From Roseateles_C aquae (GTDB lineage Bacteria; Pseudomonadota; Gammaproteobacteria; Burkholderiales; Burkholderiaceae_C): 64,000 nucleotides of DNA. Location of the stretch: contig NZ_JAVXZY010000014.1 of the NCBI RefSeq assembly GCF_032337115.1, forward strand, positions 62,001 through 126,000, given 5' to 3'. Both the position numbers and the translations under genes were made by a program. Shown here one piece after another: positions 1 to 8,626 of this stretch (the first letter of the stretch is position 1; each line of letters starts with the position of its first letter). Under the pieces are notes generated by a model. The model was not told the DNA's origin. It was given only the letters and a program-made list of their open reading frames with translations, and did not search any database.

Positions 1-1
1 T

Positions 2-166
2 CGCCGTGTTGACCTGCGCCTTCGCGCGGGCGCACCTCAGTTCGTCCTTGATGAGCGTCAGGCTGGGCAACAGCGACTCACCCCAGCGTTCACACCTTGG
101 ATAGCGGTGCTTGAAGTCGGTAAAACCACAGCCGTGGCTTTTGGGAGGAGAGCAAGACGCGGTCAT
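2..166 (-). CDS. Partial ORF at the left edge, unknown function
   Basis: An ATG at 166 opens a frame that stays open for 55 codons to the window edge. The nearest upstream in-frame stop is a TAG seven codons before it. The peptide begins MTASCSPPKSHGCGFTDFKH and has three Cys in its first 30 residues. No family is recognised. It has the same strand as the 149-residue ORF that starts at 679 and lies 63 bases downstream of that ORF's stop. Such a short open run in GC-rich DNA could be chance, so this is only a candidate N-terminus of a gene that continues to the left. Confidence 0.25.
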   Translation of the reverse strand, partial: MTASCSPPKSHGCGFTDFKHRYPRCERWGESLLPSLTLIKDELRCARAKAQVNTA

Positions 167-229
167 GTGGTTTTCAGCGCCCTACTGCCGGCCGCTGAGC
201 CTTGCTGATCTTGCCTGGCCTCTCGGACA

Positions 230-679
230 TCAGCAAATGTCCTTGCCCATCGGGCCATGCATGCTGCGCCACGCCTGCTGTCGCTCCTCCTTGCCGGTGT
301 TGATGCACATATCGCTGACGCTGGCTCCCCAATTCACGGCGAGGGCTTCCAGAATCAGCGCCTCACCGACCAGGGTGTCCGGCAAGACCAGCAGGCGCCG
401 TTGGATGTCCACACAGAAATAGAGGTCCACCACACCGGGTGTTTCGCCTGGCGCCGTTCGCTCGCGCAAGGACGTGATCGTGTAGCCCATCTCGGCAAGC
501 AGCCAGGCCACTCTCTCGGCGCGCTCCCTGTCCAAGGTGCTCAGACTCCATGACACCGGGTAGAGCACACCCCAGGGAACCCCGCCTCCGTAGCCGCTGG
601 TGGCCCAGTCGCTCAGCTGGCTCTCCACCTGCGTCCTTACGTTGGCGGCCTCTTCGGCTGTCAGTGATCTCAGTTCCAA
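230..679 (-). CDS. Hypothetical protein, 149 aa
   Basis: The frame opens with a TTG at 679, preceded by a purine-rich GAGAGGGGA stretch, and reads 149 residues. The protein is acidic in its first third, has the motif GYGGGVPWGVLYPVSW around residues 30-45, and shows no signal peptide or membrane segment. The amino-acid composition is balanced, with few Arg and Pro, unlike the Arg/Ala/Pro-rich shadow frames on the other strand. That is the main reason to accept it. No family recognised. The next gene on the same strand, the GNAT enzyme at 759-1286, lies 79 bases upstream, so co-transcription is possible. Confidence 0.55.
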   Translation of the reverse strand: MELRSLTAEEAANVRTQVESQLSDWATSGYGGGVPWGVLYPVSWSLSTLDRERAERVAWLLAEMGYTITSLRERTAPGETPGVVDLYFCVDIQRRLLVLPDTLVGEALILEALAVNWGASVSDMCINTGKEERQQAWRSMHGPMGKDIC

Positions 680-758
680 GCGGCTCGCTCCCCTCTCAGT
701 TGATGGCGCCGTTGCTGGCCTGTCGGCGCCTTCTGCCGACCATCATCAAGTTGCAGGC

Positions 759-1286
759 TCAGCTTGCCTCTGCTGCCAGCTGCTGGGTCTCGTTCCAGGC
801 ATAGCGGAACATGGGCACCCGGCTGCCCTCCGGCGCTTCCCAGACATCGCCGCCCGCTTCTCGGCCAGCCAAGCGTGCATAGAAGCCCTGGGCCTGGACA
901 TTGGCTTGCACCACCCAGAGATACAAACCATTGGATTGCGCAGCCTCGCAGGCCTTGGCCGCGGCTTGCATCAGCAGCCGGCCCAGGCCTCTGCCCTGGG
1001 CAGATCGGGCCACGTGGAGGTTGTTCAGCTCTGAGCCCCAGACAGCATCCTCGTCCAGCAGCACGCAGGCGAAGCCAAGCGCCTCGCCCTGCTCCTCCAG
1101 CAACAAGACTCGCTGGTTTGGCGCCGGCGTGCCCAGTCGCGCTGACCAGTGCTGGCGGCGGCTGGCGTCCACTTGCTGGTCCAGGTAGAGGTCGCCGAGC
1201 ACGCCGCGGTAGCTGTGCTTCCAGCTAGCCGCATGCAGGGCGGCGACGGTGGGGATGTCGGTCACGGAGGCTTGGCGTATCAGCAT
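759..1286 (-). CDS. GNAT family N-acetyltransferase
   Basis: This 175-residue protein has the GNAT fold. The N-terminal strand and helix (MLIRQASVTDIPTVAALHAA) are followed by the acetyl-CoA loop ARSAQGRGLGRLLMQAA near residues 93-110, matching the R/Q-x-x-G-x-G/A signature. A C-terminal FYARLAGREAG segment corresponds to motif B, where family members usually carry Tyr or Asn-x-x-Ala. It would transfer an acetyl group from acetyl-CoA to an unknown amine. The substrate cannot be told from the sequence. The ATG start is clear, and the size is normal for the family. A second unrelated GNAT gene lies 1.2 kb away at 2521-3015. Confidence 0.85.
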   Translation of the reverse strand: MLIRQASVTDIPTVAALHAASWKHSYRGVLGDLYLDQQVDASRRQHWSARLGTPAPNQRVLLLEEQGEALGFACVLLDEDAVWGSELNNLHVARSAQGRGLGRLLMQAAAKACEAAQSNGLYLWVVQANVQAQGFYARLAGREAGGDVWEAPEGSRVPMFRYAWNETQQLAAEAS

Positions 1287-1506
1287 GCTGGAATCATGTC
1301 GTGCAGGCGTTCAGGCAGCTTCCTTGGCCGCCAGTGCCGCAGCCATTATGGTGGAGCGCGCTCTGCTGGACGGGGCGAGGATATGAAAGGCTTGCGCCAG
1401 GCGCACCAGCGCGTCGTGGTGCCGAGGGCCTTGGGGCAGGCGCAATGAAACGGTGCCGCTGGATCGCTGTAGCATCGGGCGCCTTCAGACCCTGCGCAGC
1501 CTCGCC

Positions 1507-2472
1507 ATGCCTTTCTCCGTGCCTCCCGACGACGACGAAGACCACGAGCACAGCCCTGCCGAGCGCTCGGCGGCGGCGTCGCGCAGCACCTGGGTCAGCG
1601 TGGCCGTCAATCTCGTTCTGACGACGGTGCAGATCACGGTCGGCCTGCTGGCCAAGTCGCAGGGCCTGGTGGCCGATGGCATTCATTCGCTGTCTGATCT
1701 GGTGGCCGATTTTGTGGTGCTGGTTGCCAACCACCACAGCCAGAAGGACGCCGATACCGACCATCCCTATGGCCACCAGCGCTTCGAGACGGCCGCCAGC
1801 CTGGTGCTGGGCGCCCTGCTGCTGGCGGTGGGCCTGGGCATGCTGTGGTCGGCGTTTTTGAAGCTGGAACAGCCGGAGACGGTGGCGCAGGTGCATGCGG
1901 TGGCGCTGTGGGTGGCGGCGGGTGCGCTGCTGGCCAAGGAGCTGCTGTTTCGCTACATGCTGGCGGTGGCCAAGCGCATCAAGTCGAGCATGCTGGTCGC
2001 CAATGCCTGGCATGCGCGCTCGGATGCGGCGTCCTCCTTGGTCGTGGGCATCGGCATTGCCGGCAATCTGGCCGGCTATCCCATCCTGGACCCGATCGCA
2101 GCGGCCATCGTCGGCTTCATGGTCGCCAAGATGGGCTGGGAGTTCGGCTGGGACGCGCTGCACGATCTGATGGACCGCGCGATTGACGACGCCGAAGTCG
2201 ACGCCATCCGCCAGACGCTGCAAGGCACGCCCGGCATCCAGGGCGTGCACGACATCCGCACCCGCAAGATGGGCGACATGATTGTGGTGGACGCTCATAT
2301 CGAGGTCGACGCCACGCTGAGCGTCGAGGCCGGGCACGATATCGCCGTCGAGGCCCGCAAGCGGGTGATGCAGCGCCACCGTGTGCTCAATCTGATGACC
2401 CATGTGGACCCCTGGCGCCGGCCGGATCTGGATCATGAGGCAGATCAGGCGGCGGCCAGCCCGCGGAGCTGA
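1507..2472 (+). CDS. Cation diffusion facilitator (CDF/FieF-like) metal exporter
   Basis: Inner-membrane antiporter family that exports Zn2+, Fe2+, Cd2+ or related divalent metals in exchange for protons. About 321 residues. The motif LVADGIHSLSDLVADFVVL near the second membrane helix supplies the Asp residues of the transport site, followed by the conserved HPYGHQRFE loop. Several hydrophobic helices occupy residues 25-210. A cytoplasmic C-terminal domain follows (about 220-320; GTPGIQGVHDIRTRKMGD, then VDAHIEVD), typical of the dimerising ferredoxin-like domain. The frame is open from a GTG at 1453; the ATG at 1507 was chosen because it gives a normal N-terminus, but neither has a strong Shine-Dalgarno. 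It converges with the GNAT gene at 2521. Metal specificity is not evident. Confidence 0.9.
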   Translation: MPFSVPPDDDEDHEHSPAERSAAASRSTWVSVAVNLVLTTVQITVGLLAKSQGLVADGIHSLSDLVADFVVLVANHHSQKDADTDHPYGHQRFETAASLVLGALLLAVGLGMLWSAFLKLEQPETVAQVHAVALWVAAGALLAKELLFRYMLAVAKRIKSSMLVANAWHARSDAASSLVVGIGIAGNLAGYPILDPIAAAIVGFMVAKMGWEFGWDALHDLMDRAIDDAEVDAIRQTLQGTPGIQGVHDIRTRKMGDMIVVDAHIEVDATLSVEAGHDIAVEARKRVMQRHRVLNLMTHVDPWRRPDLDHEADQAAASPRS

Positions 2473-2520
2473 TCGATCACGGCCACGACGATTGCCGCCT
2501 TTCCAAGCGCCCATGCGCCT

Positions 2521-3015
2521 TCAAGGCCTTGAGCTGGTGTTGTGCGGGCAAGGCGGGCGCCGCATCTCTGCGGCCATCACTGGCACGCCGTTGTATTCGG
2601 TTTCGAATTCACGGACGACCGCGAAGCCATGCCGCTGGTACAACTCCCGGGCGGGCGCGTTGCTGAGAGCCACATACAGGCGAGCCTCGCCAGGCACGAG
2701 CCCGAGCAGGTGCATGAGCAAGGCCCGGCCGATGCCGCGGCCGCGGTGCTCTGGATGCACAAACAGGCCGCGGATCTCGGCACCATGCAGCGAGGAAAAA
2801 CCCAGGCTGTGCTTTCCCTGCTCGGCGATGAAGAGTTCACCTTCGCACAGGGCCTGATGGCGCCTGGCGTCGTCTGGCAGTGGCAGCAAGACAAAGCTGC
2901 GTGCCTCGAAACGCAATTCGTCGAGCTTGGAGCAGCCATAGATGTCGTAGACGGCACGCAGGTCGGCTGCGGTAGCTAGGCGGATCTGCAAGGTTTTACT
3001 TCGTGCCAAGTTCAA
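2521..3015 (-). CDS. GNAT family N-acetyltransferase
   Basis: About 164 residues with a complete GNAT core: strand/helix IRLATAADLRAVYDIYG, the acetyl-CoA loop VHPEHRGRGIGRALLMHLL around residues 87-105, and motif B NAPARELYQRHGFAVVREF around 119-137. The C-terminus EYNGVPVMAAEMRR is the usual final strand. Substrate unknown. The start is uncertain: the TTG at 3015 overlaps the stop of the upstream Sel1-like gene by about 20 bases, while a TTG at 2991 would begin just after that stop. Either way the two genes are tightly linked on the minus strand and are likely translated from one message. Confidence 0.85.
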   Translation of the reverse strand: MNLARSKTLQIRLATAADLRAVYDIYGCSKLDELRFEARSFVLLPLPDDARRHQALCEGELFIAEQGKHSLGFSSLHGAEIRGLFVHPEHRGRGIGRALLMHLLGLVPGEARLYVALSNAPARELYQRHGFAVVREFETEYNGVPVMAAEMRRPPCPHNTSSRP

Positions 3016-3544
3016 GGCGGCGGCTGAAGCGGGTGATTAGCGTGTGGGCCAACGTTTCGGCTTCCTGACGCTCTGCGCTGGACATGCTGGGGCTGAGTGC
3101 AGCCAGCGCGCCGCGTGCGTCTTTCTCAATGCTGGCCTCGGTGTCATCGCTCTTGCTGAGCAGGCTGGCAGTCGCTACCGCGCAGCGATACCAGGCGTAG
3201 GCAGTGAGTGGTTGGCGGCTGACACCCTTGCCTGCTTCATAGGCTTGGCCCAGGTGCAGCTGGGCTTCGGACACCGCCAGCATCGCACCCTTGCGCCACA
3301 ACTCGACAGCCCGGGCTGGCTCTGCCGGTCCCCCCAGCCCTTGGTAGAGAAGGAAGGCCAGGTTGTTCAGCGCCTCGTCCGGGCCGCCCTCGGCGAGCGA
3401 CTGCTGCCATTGCTTGCGCGCTTCCGCGTAGTCTTTGGCGCGCCAGGCATCAACGCCCTTGTTGTAGGGCGATCGGTCGGAGGCCCACGCAGATCCCGAC
3501 AGGACAGAGGTGGCGATGAGCAAAAGGAGAATGTGGAATCGCAT
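2996..3544 (-). CDS. Exported Sel1/TPR-repeat protein
   Basis: 182 residues beginning with a Sec signal peptide (MRFHILLLLIATSVLSGSAWA, cleavage expected after AWA near residue 21). The mature part contains Sel1-like helical pairs: YNKGVDAWRAKDYAEARKQW, LNNLAFLLYQGLGG and AQLHLGQAYEAGKGVSRQ, each with the alternating Gly/Ala pattern of Sel1 repeats. Such proteins act as periplasmic scaffolds, often linked to envelope or peptidoglycan processes; no specific partner is indicated. Its 3' end overlaps the GNAT gene at 2521-3015. Size and repeats agree with short Sel1 proteins. Confidence 0.75.
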   Translation of the reverse strand: MRFHILLLLIATSVLSGSAWASDRSPYNKGVDAWRAKDYAEARKQWQQSLAEGGPDEALNNLAFLLYQGLGGPAEPARAVELWRKGAMLAVSEAQLHLGQAYEAGKGVSRQPLTAYAWYRCAVATASLLSKSDDTEASIEKDARGALAALSPSMSSAERQEAETLAHTLITRFSRRLELGTK

Positions 3545-3662
3545 GGGCTGGGCTCAGGGCGACAGACGCGGCTTTGGCGTGGCAGGCTAACACGGACTCG
3601 GCCGCTCTCGTGAACCCGACAGAGGCTCAATAGACGCCAGTGGATCTGCTGCGCCAGTGCAG

Positions 3663-5027
3663 TCAAACACTGCGCTCGGCAACCGCTTCCGCCACCCGCA
3701 ACAAAGCCTGCCGCAACACCGGCAGCTCGACCGATCCCAGCGCCAGGCGAATCGCATGGGGCACGGTCTTGCCGGTCGCATAGGGCTCGGCGGTGCTGAC
3801 GGCGATGCCCTGCTGCATCAGGGCCAGCGCGAGCTGGTCGGCGCGCACGCCCTCGGGCAGCGGCAGCCAGAGGAAGTAGGAGGCCGGATGGCCGATGCGC
3901 GGCAGGGGCTTGAGCAGGACGGCGGCCAGGGTCTGGCGCAGCCGGGCATCGGCGCGCTTTTCAGCTTCGAGCCGGGCAACGCTGCCATCGTCCAGCCAGC
4001 CGCAGGCCAGTGCCGTCATCACGCCGGCGGTGTTCCAGGTGGTGGCGCGGATGGCGCGTTCGATCGCCGGCACCCAGGCCGATGGCGCGACCAGATAGCC
4101 GACGCGCAGGCCGGCCGCCACGTTCTTGGAGAAGCCACTGACATAGACCGTCAGCTCCGGCGCCAGCGCGGCCAGCGGCGGCGGCGCCGGTTCGGCCAGA
4201 TAGGCATAGGCCGCGTCCTCGATCAGCATCAGGCCGTGCTGGCGGGCAAGGGCGACGAGCGCGCGGCGGCGCTTCAGCCCGGTGACCCAGCCCAGCGGGT
4301 TCTGCAGCGTGGGCATGGTGTAGACCGCGCGGACGCGGCGGCGCCGGCACAGTCGCTCCAGCACGTCCAGATCGGGCCCCGGGCCATCGGCCGGCAGTGC
4401 CAGCAGCTCCAGCCGGAAGGCCTCAGCGACCAGCTTGAAGCCGGGATAGCTCAGCGCATCGATGGCGACCACATCACCCGGCTGCAGCAGGGCCATCGCC
4501 GTCAGCGCGAGGCCGTGCTGGGCGCCGTCCACCAGCATCAGCTGCTCGGGCGGCACGCTGAGCCCGCGGGCGCGCAGATAGTGCGCCACGCTGGCACGGT
4601 CGCGCAGCCGGCCGCCATGGGGCTGATAGCGCAGCAGCGCCTCGAGATCGCCGGCCTGGGCCAGTCGGCGCAGCGCCTGGCGCAGCAGCTCGGCCTGGCC
4701 GGGCAGGGCCGGGTAGTTGAAGCTGAGGTCGACGGCATCGGGCGCCGCCGCCGTCAGATCGACGCCCTGGCCCGGCGGCAGCGCCGTCTCCTTGACGAAG
4801 GTGCCGCGGCCAGTCTCGCCGCTGACCAGGCCCATGGCCGCCAGCTCGGCGTAGACGCGGCTGGCCGTGACCAGGGCCAGGCCTTCGCGCGCCGCCAGTG
4901 CGCGGTGCGTGGGCAGCCGGCTACCGGGCGACAGGCGGCCGCTGCGGATCTCATCGGCCAGGCGATCCAGCAGCTGTTTGTAGCGGGCCTTGGGCATCTG
5001 TATCCATGACAATGATTTGATCGTCAT
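3663..5027 (-). CDS. MocR-type (GntR/aminotransferase) transcriptional regulator
   Basis: A GntR-family winged helix (about residues 15-85; RYKQLLDRLADEIRSGRLSP, then LPTHRALAAREGL) is fused to a fold-type I aminotransferase domain, as in MocR/PdxR/GabR regulators. The pyridoxal-phosphate lysine is in SGFSKNVAAGLRVGY (codon 4125-4127), and the cofactor-region motif LMLIEDAAYAYLAEPAPPP precedes it. These proteins bind PLP and sense an amino acid or vitamin B6 compound. Possible starts are a TTG at 5057, ATG at 5027 and ATG at 4997; a dyad at 5005-5028 argues for the most internal one, but the Trp-containing N-terminus resembles other MocR proteins, so 5027 is given as a compromise. It is divergent from an EamA exporter, the usual partner and target. 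Confidence 0.88.
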   Translation of the reverse strand: MTIKSLSWIQMPKARYKQLLDRLADEIRSGRLSPGSRLPTHRALAAREGLALVTASRVYAELAAMGLVSGETGRGTFVKETALPPGQGVDLTAAAPDAVDLSFNYPALPGQAELLRQALRRLAQAGDLEALLRYQPHGGRLRDRASVAHYLRARGLSVPPEQLMLVDGAQHGLALTAMALLQPGDVVAIDALSYPGFKLVAEAFRLELLALPADGPGPDLDVLERLCRRRRVRAVYTMPTLQNPLGWVTGLKRRRALVALARQHGLMLIEDAAYAYLAEPAPPPLAALAPELTVYVSGFSKNVAAGLRVGYLVAPSAWVPAIERAIRATTWNTAGVMTALACGWLDDGSVARLEAEKRADARLRQTLAAVLLKPLPRIGHPASYFLWLPLPEGVRADQLALALMQQGIAVSTAEPYATGKTVPHAIRLALGSVELPVLRQALLRVAEAVAERSV

Positions 5028-5028
5028 G
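5005..5028. promoter_or_regulatory. Dyad between the MocR gene and the EamA exporter gene
   Basis: A perfect six-base inverted repeat, CATGAC, twelve bases, GTCATG, lies in the only AT-rich stretch between the divergent MocR and EamA genes. The interior also holds the related direct elements AATGATTTG and ATGATTG. The position fits an operator bound by the MocR protein to control itself and the exporter. Functional assignment is inference. If right, translation of the regulator starts at 4997. Confidence 0.4.
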
Positions 5029-5087
5029 ATTGTGCGGCCTAGCATGGGCGCTCGCAATGTGCAGCTTGATGCGCAGACAGGGCAGAG

Positions 5088-6029
5088 ATGATTCGAATTT
5101 CAGCAGCGCCAGCCGTGGCGGGTATTCAAACGGTCAGCAAAACACCGGGCGCCGATGGCGAGGGCGGCAGACACCAGGCACGCGCCGGCTGGATCAATGG
5201 CGCGCTTGGTGTGTTGATCTTCAGCGGCTCGCTGCCGGCCACCCGGCTGGCGGTGCGCGACTTCGAGCCGCTGTTCCTGACAGCAGCGCGTGCCTGTATC
5301 GCCGCTGCCGTGGCGCTGGCCCTACTCCTGCTGCTGCGCCAGCCGCGGCCCACACTGACGCAGCTGCGCGCCCTGGCCGGCGTGGCGCTGGGCGTTGTGC
5401 TGGGTTTTCCGCTGCTGACGGCGCTGGCGCTGCGCCAGGTCGACGCGGCCCATTCCATCGTCTTTCTCGGCCTGCTGCCGCTGGTCACGGCGGCCTGCGG
5501 CGTCTGGCGCGGCGGCGAGCGCCCTCGCCCGGCCTTTTGGGCCTTCTCGGCGCTGGGCAGTGCGCTGCTGCTGGCCTTTGCGCTGAGCCGTGGTGCCGGC
5601 GGGCTGTTGGCGGGGGACGGCTTGATGCTGCTGGCGATCCTGGTCTGCGGCTATGGCTATGCCGAGGGCGCGCAGCTGACGCGACAGCTGGGCGGCTGGC
5701 AGGTCATCAGCTGGGCCCTGGTGCTGGCGCTGCCGGCGATGGCGGGGCTTGCGTTCTGGCAGTGGCCGGCCAGCGTGGCTGGCGTTCATCTGAGCGCCTG
5801 GCTGAGCCTGGGCTATGTGTCGCTGTTCAGCATGCTGATCGGCTTTGTGTTCTGGTACCGCGGCCTGCAGCAGGGCGGTGTGGCGGCGGTCAGCCAGCTG
5901 CAGCTGCTGCAGCCCTTGCTTGGCCTGGCACTGGCCGCGCTGCTGCTGAACGAGACGGTCAGCGCCGGGCTGCTCGCGCTGGCGCTGGCCCTGCTGGCCT
6001 GCGTGCTGGGCGCGCGGCGATTTGCTTGA
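5088..6029 (+). CDS. EamA/DMT family transporter
   Basis: 313 residues with about ten hydrophobic helices in two five-helix halves, the drug/metabolite transporter layout. The first helix is GWINGALGVLIFSGSLPATR; the second EamA repeat starts near residue 180 and ends in LLGLALAALLLNETVSAGLL, which carries the family's LxLxExxS-like signature before the last helices. Such carriers export amino acids or small metabolites across the inner membrane. An ATG at 5088 gives a 35-residue polar N-terminus. The divergent MocR gene is probably its regulator, as in other MocR-EamA pairs, which suggests an amino-acid-like or vitamer substrate. No substrate-defining residues are known to me. Confidence 0.9.
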   Translation: MIRISAAPAVAGIQTVSKTPGADGEGGRHQARAGWINGALGVLIFSGSLPATRLAVRDFEPLFLTAARACIAAAVALALLLLLRQPRPTLTQLRALAGVALGVVLGFPLLTALALRQVDAAHSIVFLGLLPLVTAACGVWRGGERPRPAFWAFSALGSALLLAFALSRGAGGLLAGDGLMLLAILVCGYGYAEGAQLTRQLGGWQVISWALVLALPAMAGLAFWQWPASVAGVHLSAWLSLGYVSLFSMLIGFVFWYRGLQQGGVAAVSQLQLLQPLLGLALAALLLNETVSAGLLALALALLACVLGARRFA

Positions 6030-6050
6030 GCGGCGCCGACTGACGCTGCC

Positions 6051-6518
6051 TTAAGGATATTTGTCCTTGGGCAGCTCGTAGTGCGGGCCGTCGATGAAGG
6101 CCTTCAGTCCCAGCTTCTTGCGCCTTGCGACATAGGCCGTCACCAGATCTTCGGGCGGCTCGGTCGAGGCGGTGAAGTCAATGTCCCAGGCGCCACCCCA
6201 GCGTATCGGGGTGCCGAGCTGGCGGGCGGCCATGCGCACGGCGTCGGCAATCACATAGATGGGCGGCCACTCCCAGCGCAGCTTGCCATTGATATAGGGC
6301 ACCAGATCAACCGCGTGGCCGCTGATGTGGCGCGAGTCCATGGTCTGCGAGGCCCCGGCGGCGACCAGCTGCTGCTGTTCGGCCTGCGTGCGTATGCCGT
6401 CGTGCACGGAAAAATCCTGGATGCTGATCGTGATGGCCCGCTGAACCACCGCCACCAGGTCGGGATGCACCCCTTGCAGTTCCTTCAAGGACGAGGGGCC
6501 AAGTACGAATTGGGCCAT
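6051..6518 (-). CDS. M15-type D-Ala-D-Ala carboxypeptidase / endolysin-like peptidase
   Basis: 155 residues, start chosen at ATG 6518 because AGGAG precedes it at a good distance; the longer frame to 6764 has no such signal. The zinc-peptidase signature of family M15 is present: SRHISGHAVDLVPY (His and Asp ligands in HxxGxAxD), GGAWDIDF and DGPHYELP with the last His. It should cleave peptide bonds in peptidoglycan stem peptides, like the L-Ala-D-Glu or D-Ala-D-Ala peptidases of phage T5 or VanY type. No signal peptide or membrane segment is visible, which is more like phage endolysins than housekeeping VanY. No other phage genes lie nearby. Confidence 0.8.
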   Translation of the reverse strand: MAQFVLGPSSLKELQGVHPDLVAVVQRAITISIQDFSVHDGIRTQAEQQQLVAAGASQTMDSRHISGHAVDLVPYINGKLRWEWPPIYVIADAVRMAARQLGTPIRWGGAWDIDFTASTEPPEDLVTAYVARRKKLGLKAFIDGPHYELPKDKYP

Positions 6519-6715
6519 GGCTGTGCTCCTGTCTGCCGTGCGCCGACTGTGCCTGTGCCGGCGCCCTGTGTGCATCCCTAGCGTTGAGGAGGGCCACCAG
6601 CAGCGCCGCGCGGCCACGCTGGTTTGCTCTGGGCAGCCGCTTGCGCGCTTGCGATGACAATGCGCGCCATGCGAATCAGCCCTCGTCCTCAGAGCCAGAC
6701 CGTGGAGGTCTGCGT

Positions 6716-8614
6716 TTGAGCCTTGCCACCGAGCCAAGCCCGAGGCCAGACGATGGCCTGCCACGCTGGGTTTCGCGCCGCCTGAGCCCGCGCGCCGCCC
6801 GCTGGCGCGAGGCGCGGGCCTGGGGTGTTTCCTTGCTGGTGCACGGGCTGCTGCTGAGCCTGTTCATCGGCGCGGACGGTGATGGCTTGCCGGGCCTTGG
6901 CCTGCCCTGGCAGAGCCGCCGGGTCCAGGTGCCGGATCTGCAGCTGCGCCTGTTGCCGACGCCGCCTGCCCCTGCCGCCGTAGCGCCGGAGCCCCCTGCC
7001 GTACTGCCGGCAGAGCCGGCGCCGAGTGCACCGCTGGCCACCGCGGCCAGCCTGGAGGCGCTCGCGCCGCCTGACGCCAGCCGGCCTGCGGCGGAGGCGG
7101 CGCCCCCGCCGCGGCCAGCAGCCGGCATCGTCGCTGCTCCCGCCCCTGCTCCCGCCGCCGTTCCCGCCGCCGTTCCCGCAGTCGACCCCGAGCCCGCCGA
7201 TCCGCTGGCGCTGATCGCGCTGGCTCAGTTCGAGCCCGCGCTGTGGCGAACAGCCGCCGAGCCGGACGAGGGCGTGCTGCCGCTGGAGCCACGGCTGGCC
7301 CGTGCTGCCGCCCAGCAACCGTCGCAGGCCGCGGCGACTCCGGCAGCGCCGGCGGCCAGCGCAGTCAGCCTGGCCAGCGAGCCCGCCCTGTCAAATGTCC
7401 TGCCAGAAGTCCTGCAGGCGCGCGCCGCGCTGCGGACCTGGGAACGCCAGCTGGAGCAGCAGCTGCTGCGCTCACAAGCAGAGCAGGCGGCTGAGCGTGT
7501 GGCCCAGCAGCAGCAACAACAGCAGCAACAACAGGACGCCGCACACCAGGAAGTCGAGCGCCTGGCCGCCCGCTGGCAGCTGCGCCAACAGCAGTTGCAG
7601 CAGCTCCATCAGGAAATTGCCCGCCAGCAGGCCGTGCAGGCCGAAGCGGCACGGCTGGAGGCCGAGCGCCAGGAGGCGGCGCGGCAGGCGGCCGCACGCT
7701 TGGAAGCACTGCGCCAGCAGGCCGCCGCCAGGCTGGCCGAGCAGGCGGCGGCACAAGCGGCGGCACAGGCCGCCAGCCAGGCCGAGGTGCTGCGTCTGGA
7801 GGCCGCCCGCGCTGAAGCCGCCAGACAGGAAGCGGCGCGGGCCGAAGCGCAGCGCCAGGAGGCACAGCGGCTGGCGGCGGCCCACCAAGAAGCCGAACGT
7901 GCCGAAGCCGCGCGGCTGGCCGCGGCCCGTGCGGAAGCGGCCCGCCTGGAAGCAGCGCGGGTCGAGGCTGCACGGCTTGAGGCCCTGCGGCAGGTGGCGG
8001 AGCGCCAAGAGGCTGACCGCCAGCTGGCAGCTCGACTGGAGGCGCAACGCCTGGAAGCGGCACGCGCCGAGGCCGTCAGGCAGGAAGCCGCTCGGCAGGC
8101 CGCCGTGCGGGCGGCGGCGCTGGCCGAGGCCGAGGCCCGCGAGGCCAAGCTGCGCGCCATCGGCCGGCAGCTGAATGAGGAGGCGGCGCAGCGCGAGGCC
8201 GCTGCTGCTCAGGCCAATGCCGCCACCCGCGCCAACTCGCCACTGCTGCCCGCCGCCAGCGCGCTGCGCCGTGGCCGCCTGCTCGGGCGCAGCGACCCGA
8301 ATGGCGAGCTGGTCGCCTATGCCGAGGCGATGGCCCGCAAGATCCAGCTGAACATGACGATGGAGCTGGTGCGCGAGGCGGCCAAGCAGCCCTATACCGA
8401 CGCGATGGTGATGATGGCCATACGCAGCGACGGCTCGGTGGAATCGATCAGCTTCATCCGCTCCAGCGGTGTGCCGGCCTTGGACGAATCGATCCGCCGG
8501 GTGATCCAGAGCCAGGCCGCCTATCCGGCCTTCCCGCCAGCGCTGGCGCGCGATTACGACGTGATTGAGATCCGCCGCAGCTGGCATATCGACAGCGCGA
8601 TCCGGCTGTACTGA
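6716..8614 (+). CDS. TonB/TolA-like periplasm-spanning energy transducer
   Basis: 632 residues from a TTG at 6716, selected because GGAGG lies 7 bases before it; the frame is open from a TTG at 6584. A single membrane helix (about residues 36-53) contains S39-x3-H43, the Ser/His pair by which TonB and TolA contact ExbB/TolQ. Then come a Pro/Ala-rich stretch (about 60-230), a ten-Gln run, and a 270-residue Ala/Glu/Arg/Gln helical rod (about 245-520) like TolA domain II. The C-terminal 100 residues (YTDAMVMMAIRSDGSVESIS, then SYPAFP-type AYPAFPPALARDYDVIEIRR) form a TonB-C domain. No exbB/exbD or tolQR is adjacent, so it must use partners from elsewhere. Confidence 0.8.
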   Translation: MSLATEPSPRPDDGLPRWVSRRLSPRAARWREARAWGVSLLVHGLLLSLFIGADGDGLPGLGLPWQSRRVQVPDLQLRLLPTPPAPAAVAPEPPAVLPAEPAPSAPLATAASLEALAPPDASRPAAEAAPPPRPAAGIVAAPAPAPAAVPAAVPAVDPEPADPLALIALAQFEPALWRTAAEPDEGVLPLEPRLARAAAQQPSQAAATPAAPAASAVSLASEPALSNVLPEVLQARAALRTWERQLEQQLLRSQAEQAAERVAQQQQQQQQQQDAAHQEVERLAARWQLRQQQLQQLHQEIARQQAVQAEAARLEAERQEAARQAAARLEALRQQAAARLAEQAAAQAAAQAASQAEVLRLEAARAEAARQEAARAEAQRQEAQRLAAAHQEAERAEAARLAAARAEAARLEAARVEAARLEALRQVAERQEADRQLAARLEAQRLEAARAEAVRQEAARQAAVRAAALAEAEAREAKLRAIGRQLNEEAAQREAAAAQANAATRANSPLLPAASALRRGRLLGRSDPNGELVAYAEAMARKIQLNMTMELVREAAKQPYTDAMVMMAIRSDGSVESISFIRSSGVPALDESIRRVIQSQAAYPAFPPALARDYDVIEIRRSWHIDSAIRLY

Positions 8615-8626
8615 CAAAATACGCCG

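Noticed and set aside
6051..6518. Prophage remnant around the M15 endolysin-like gene
   Set aside because: No holin, tail, capsid or integrase genes nearby; a lone peptidase is not enough.
7502..7535. CAG/CAA run as a microsatellite or regulatory repeat
   Set aside because: It is in frame as poly-Gln within the TonB-like rod with mixed codons; no noncoding role is indicated.
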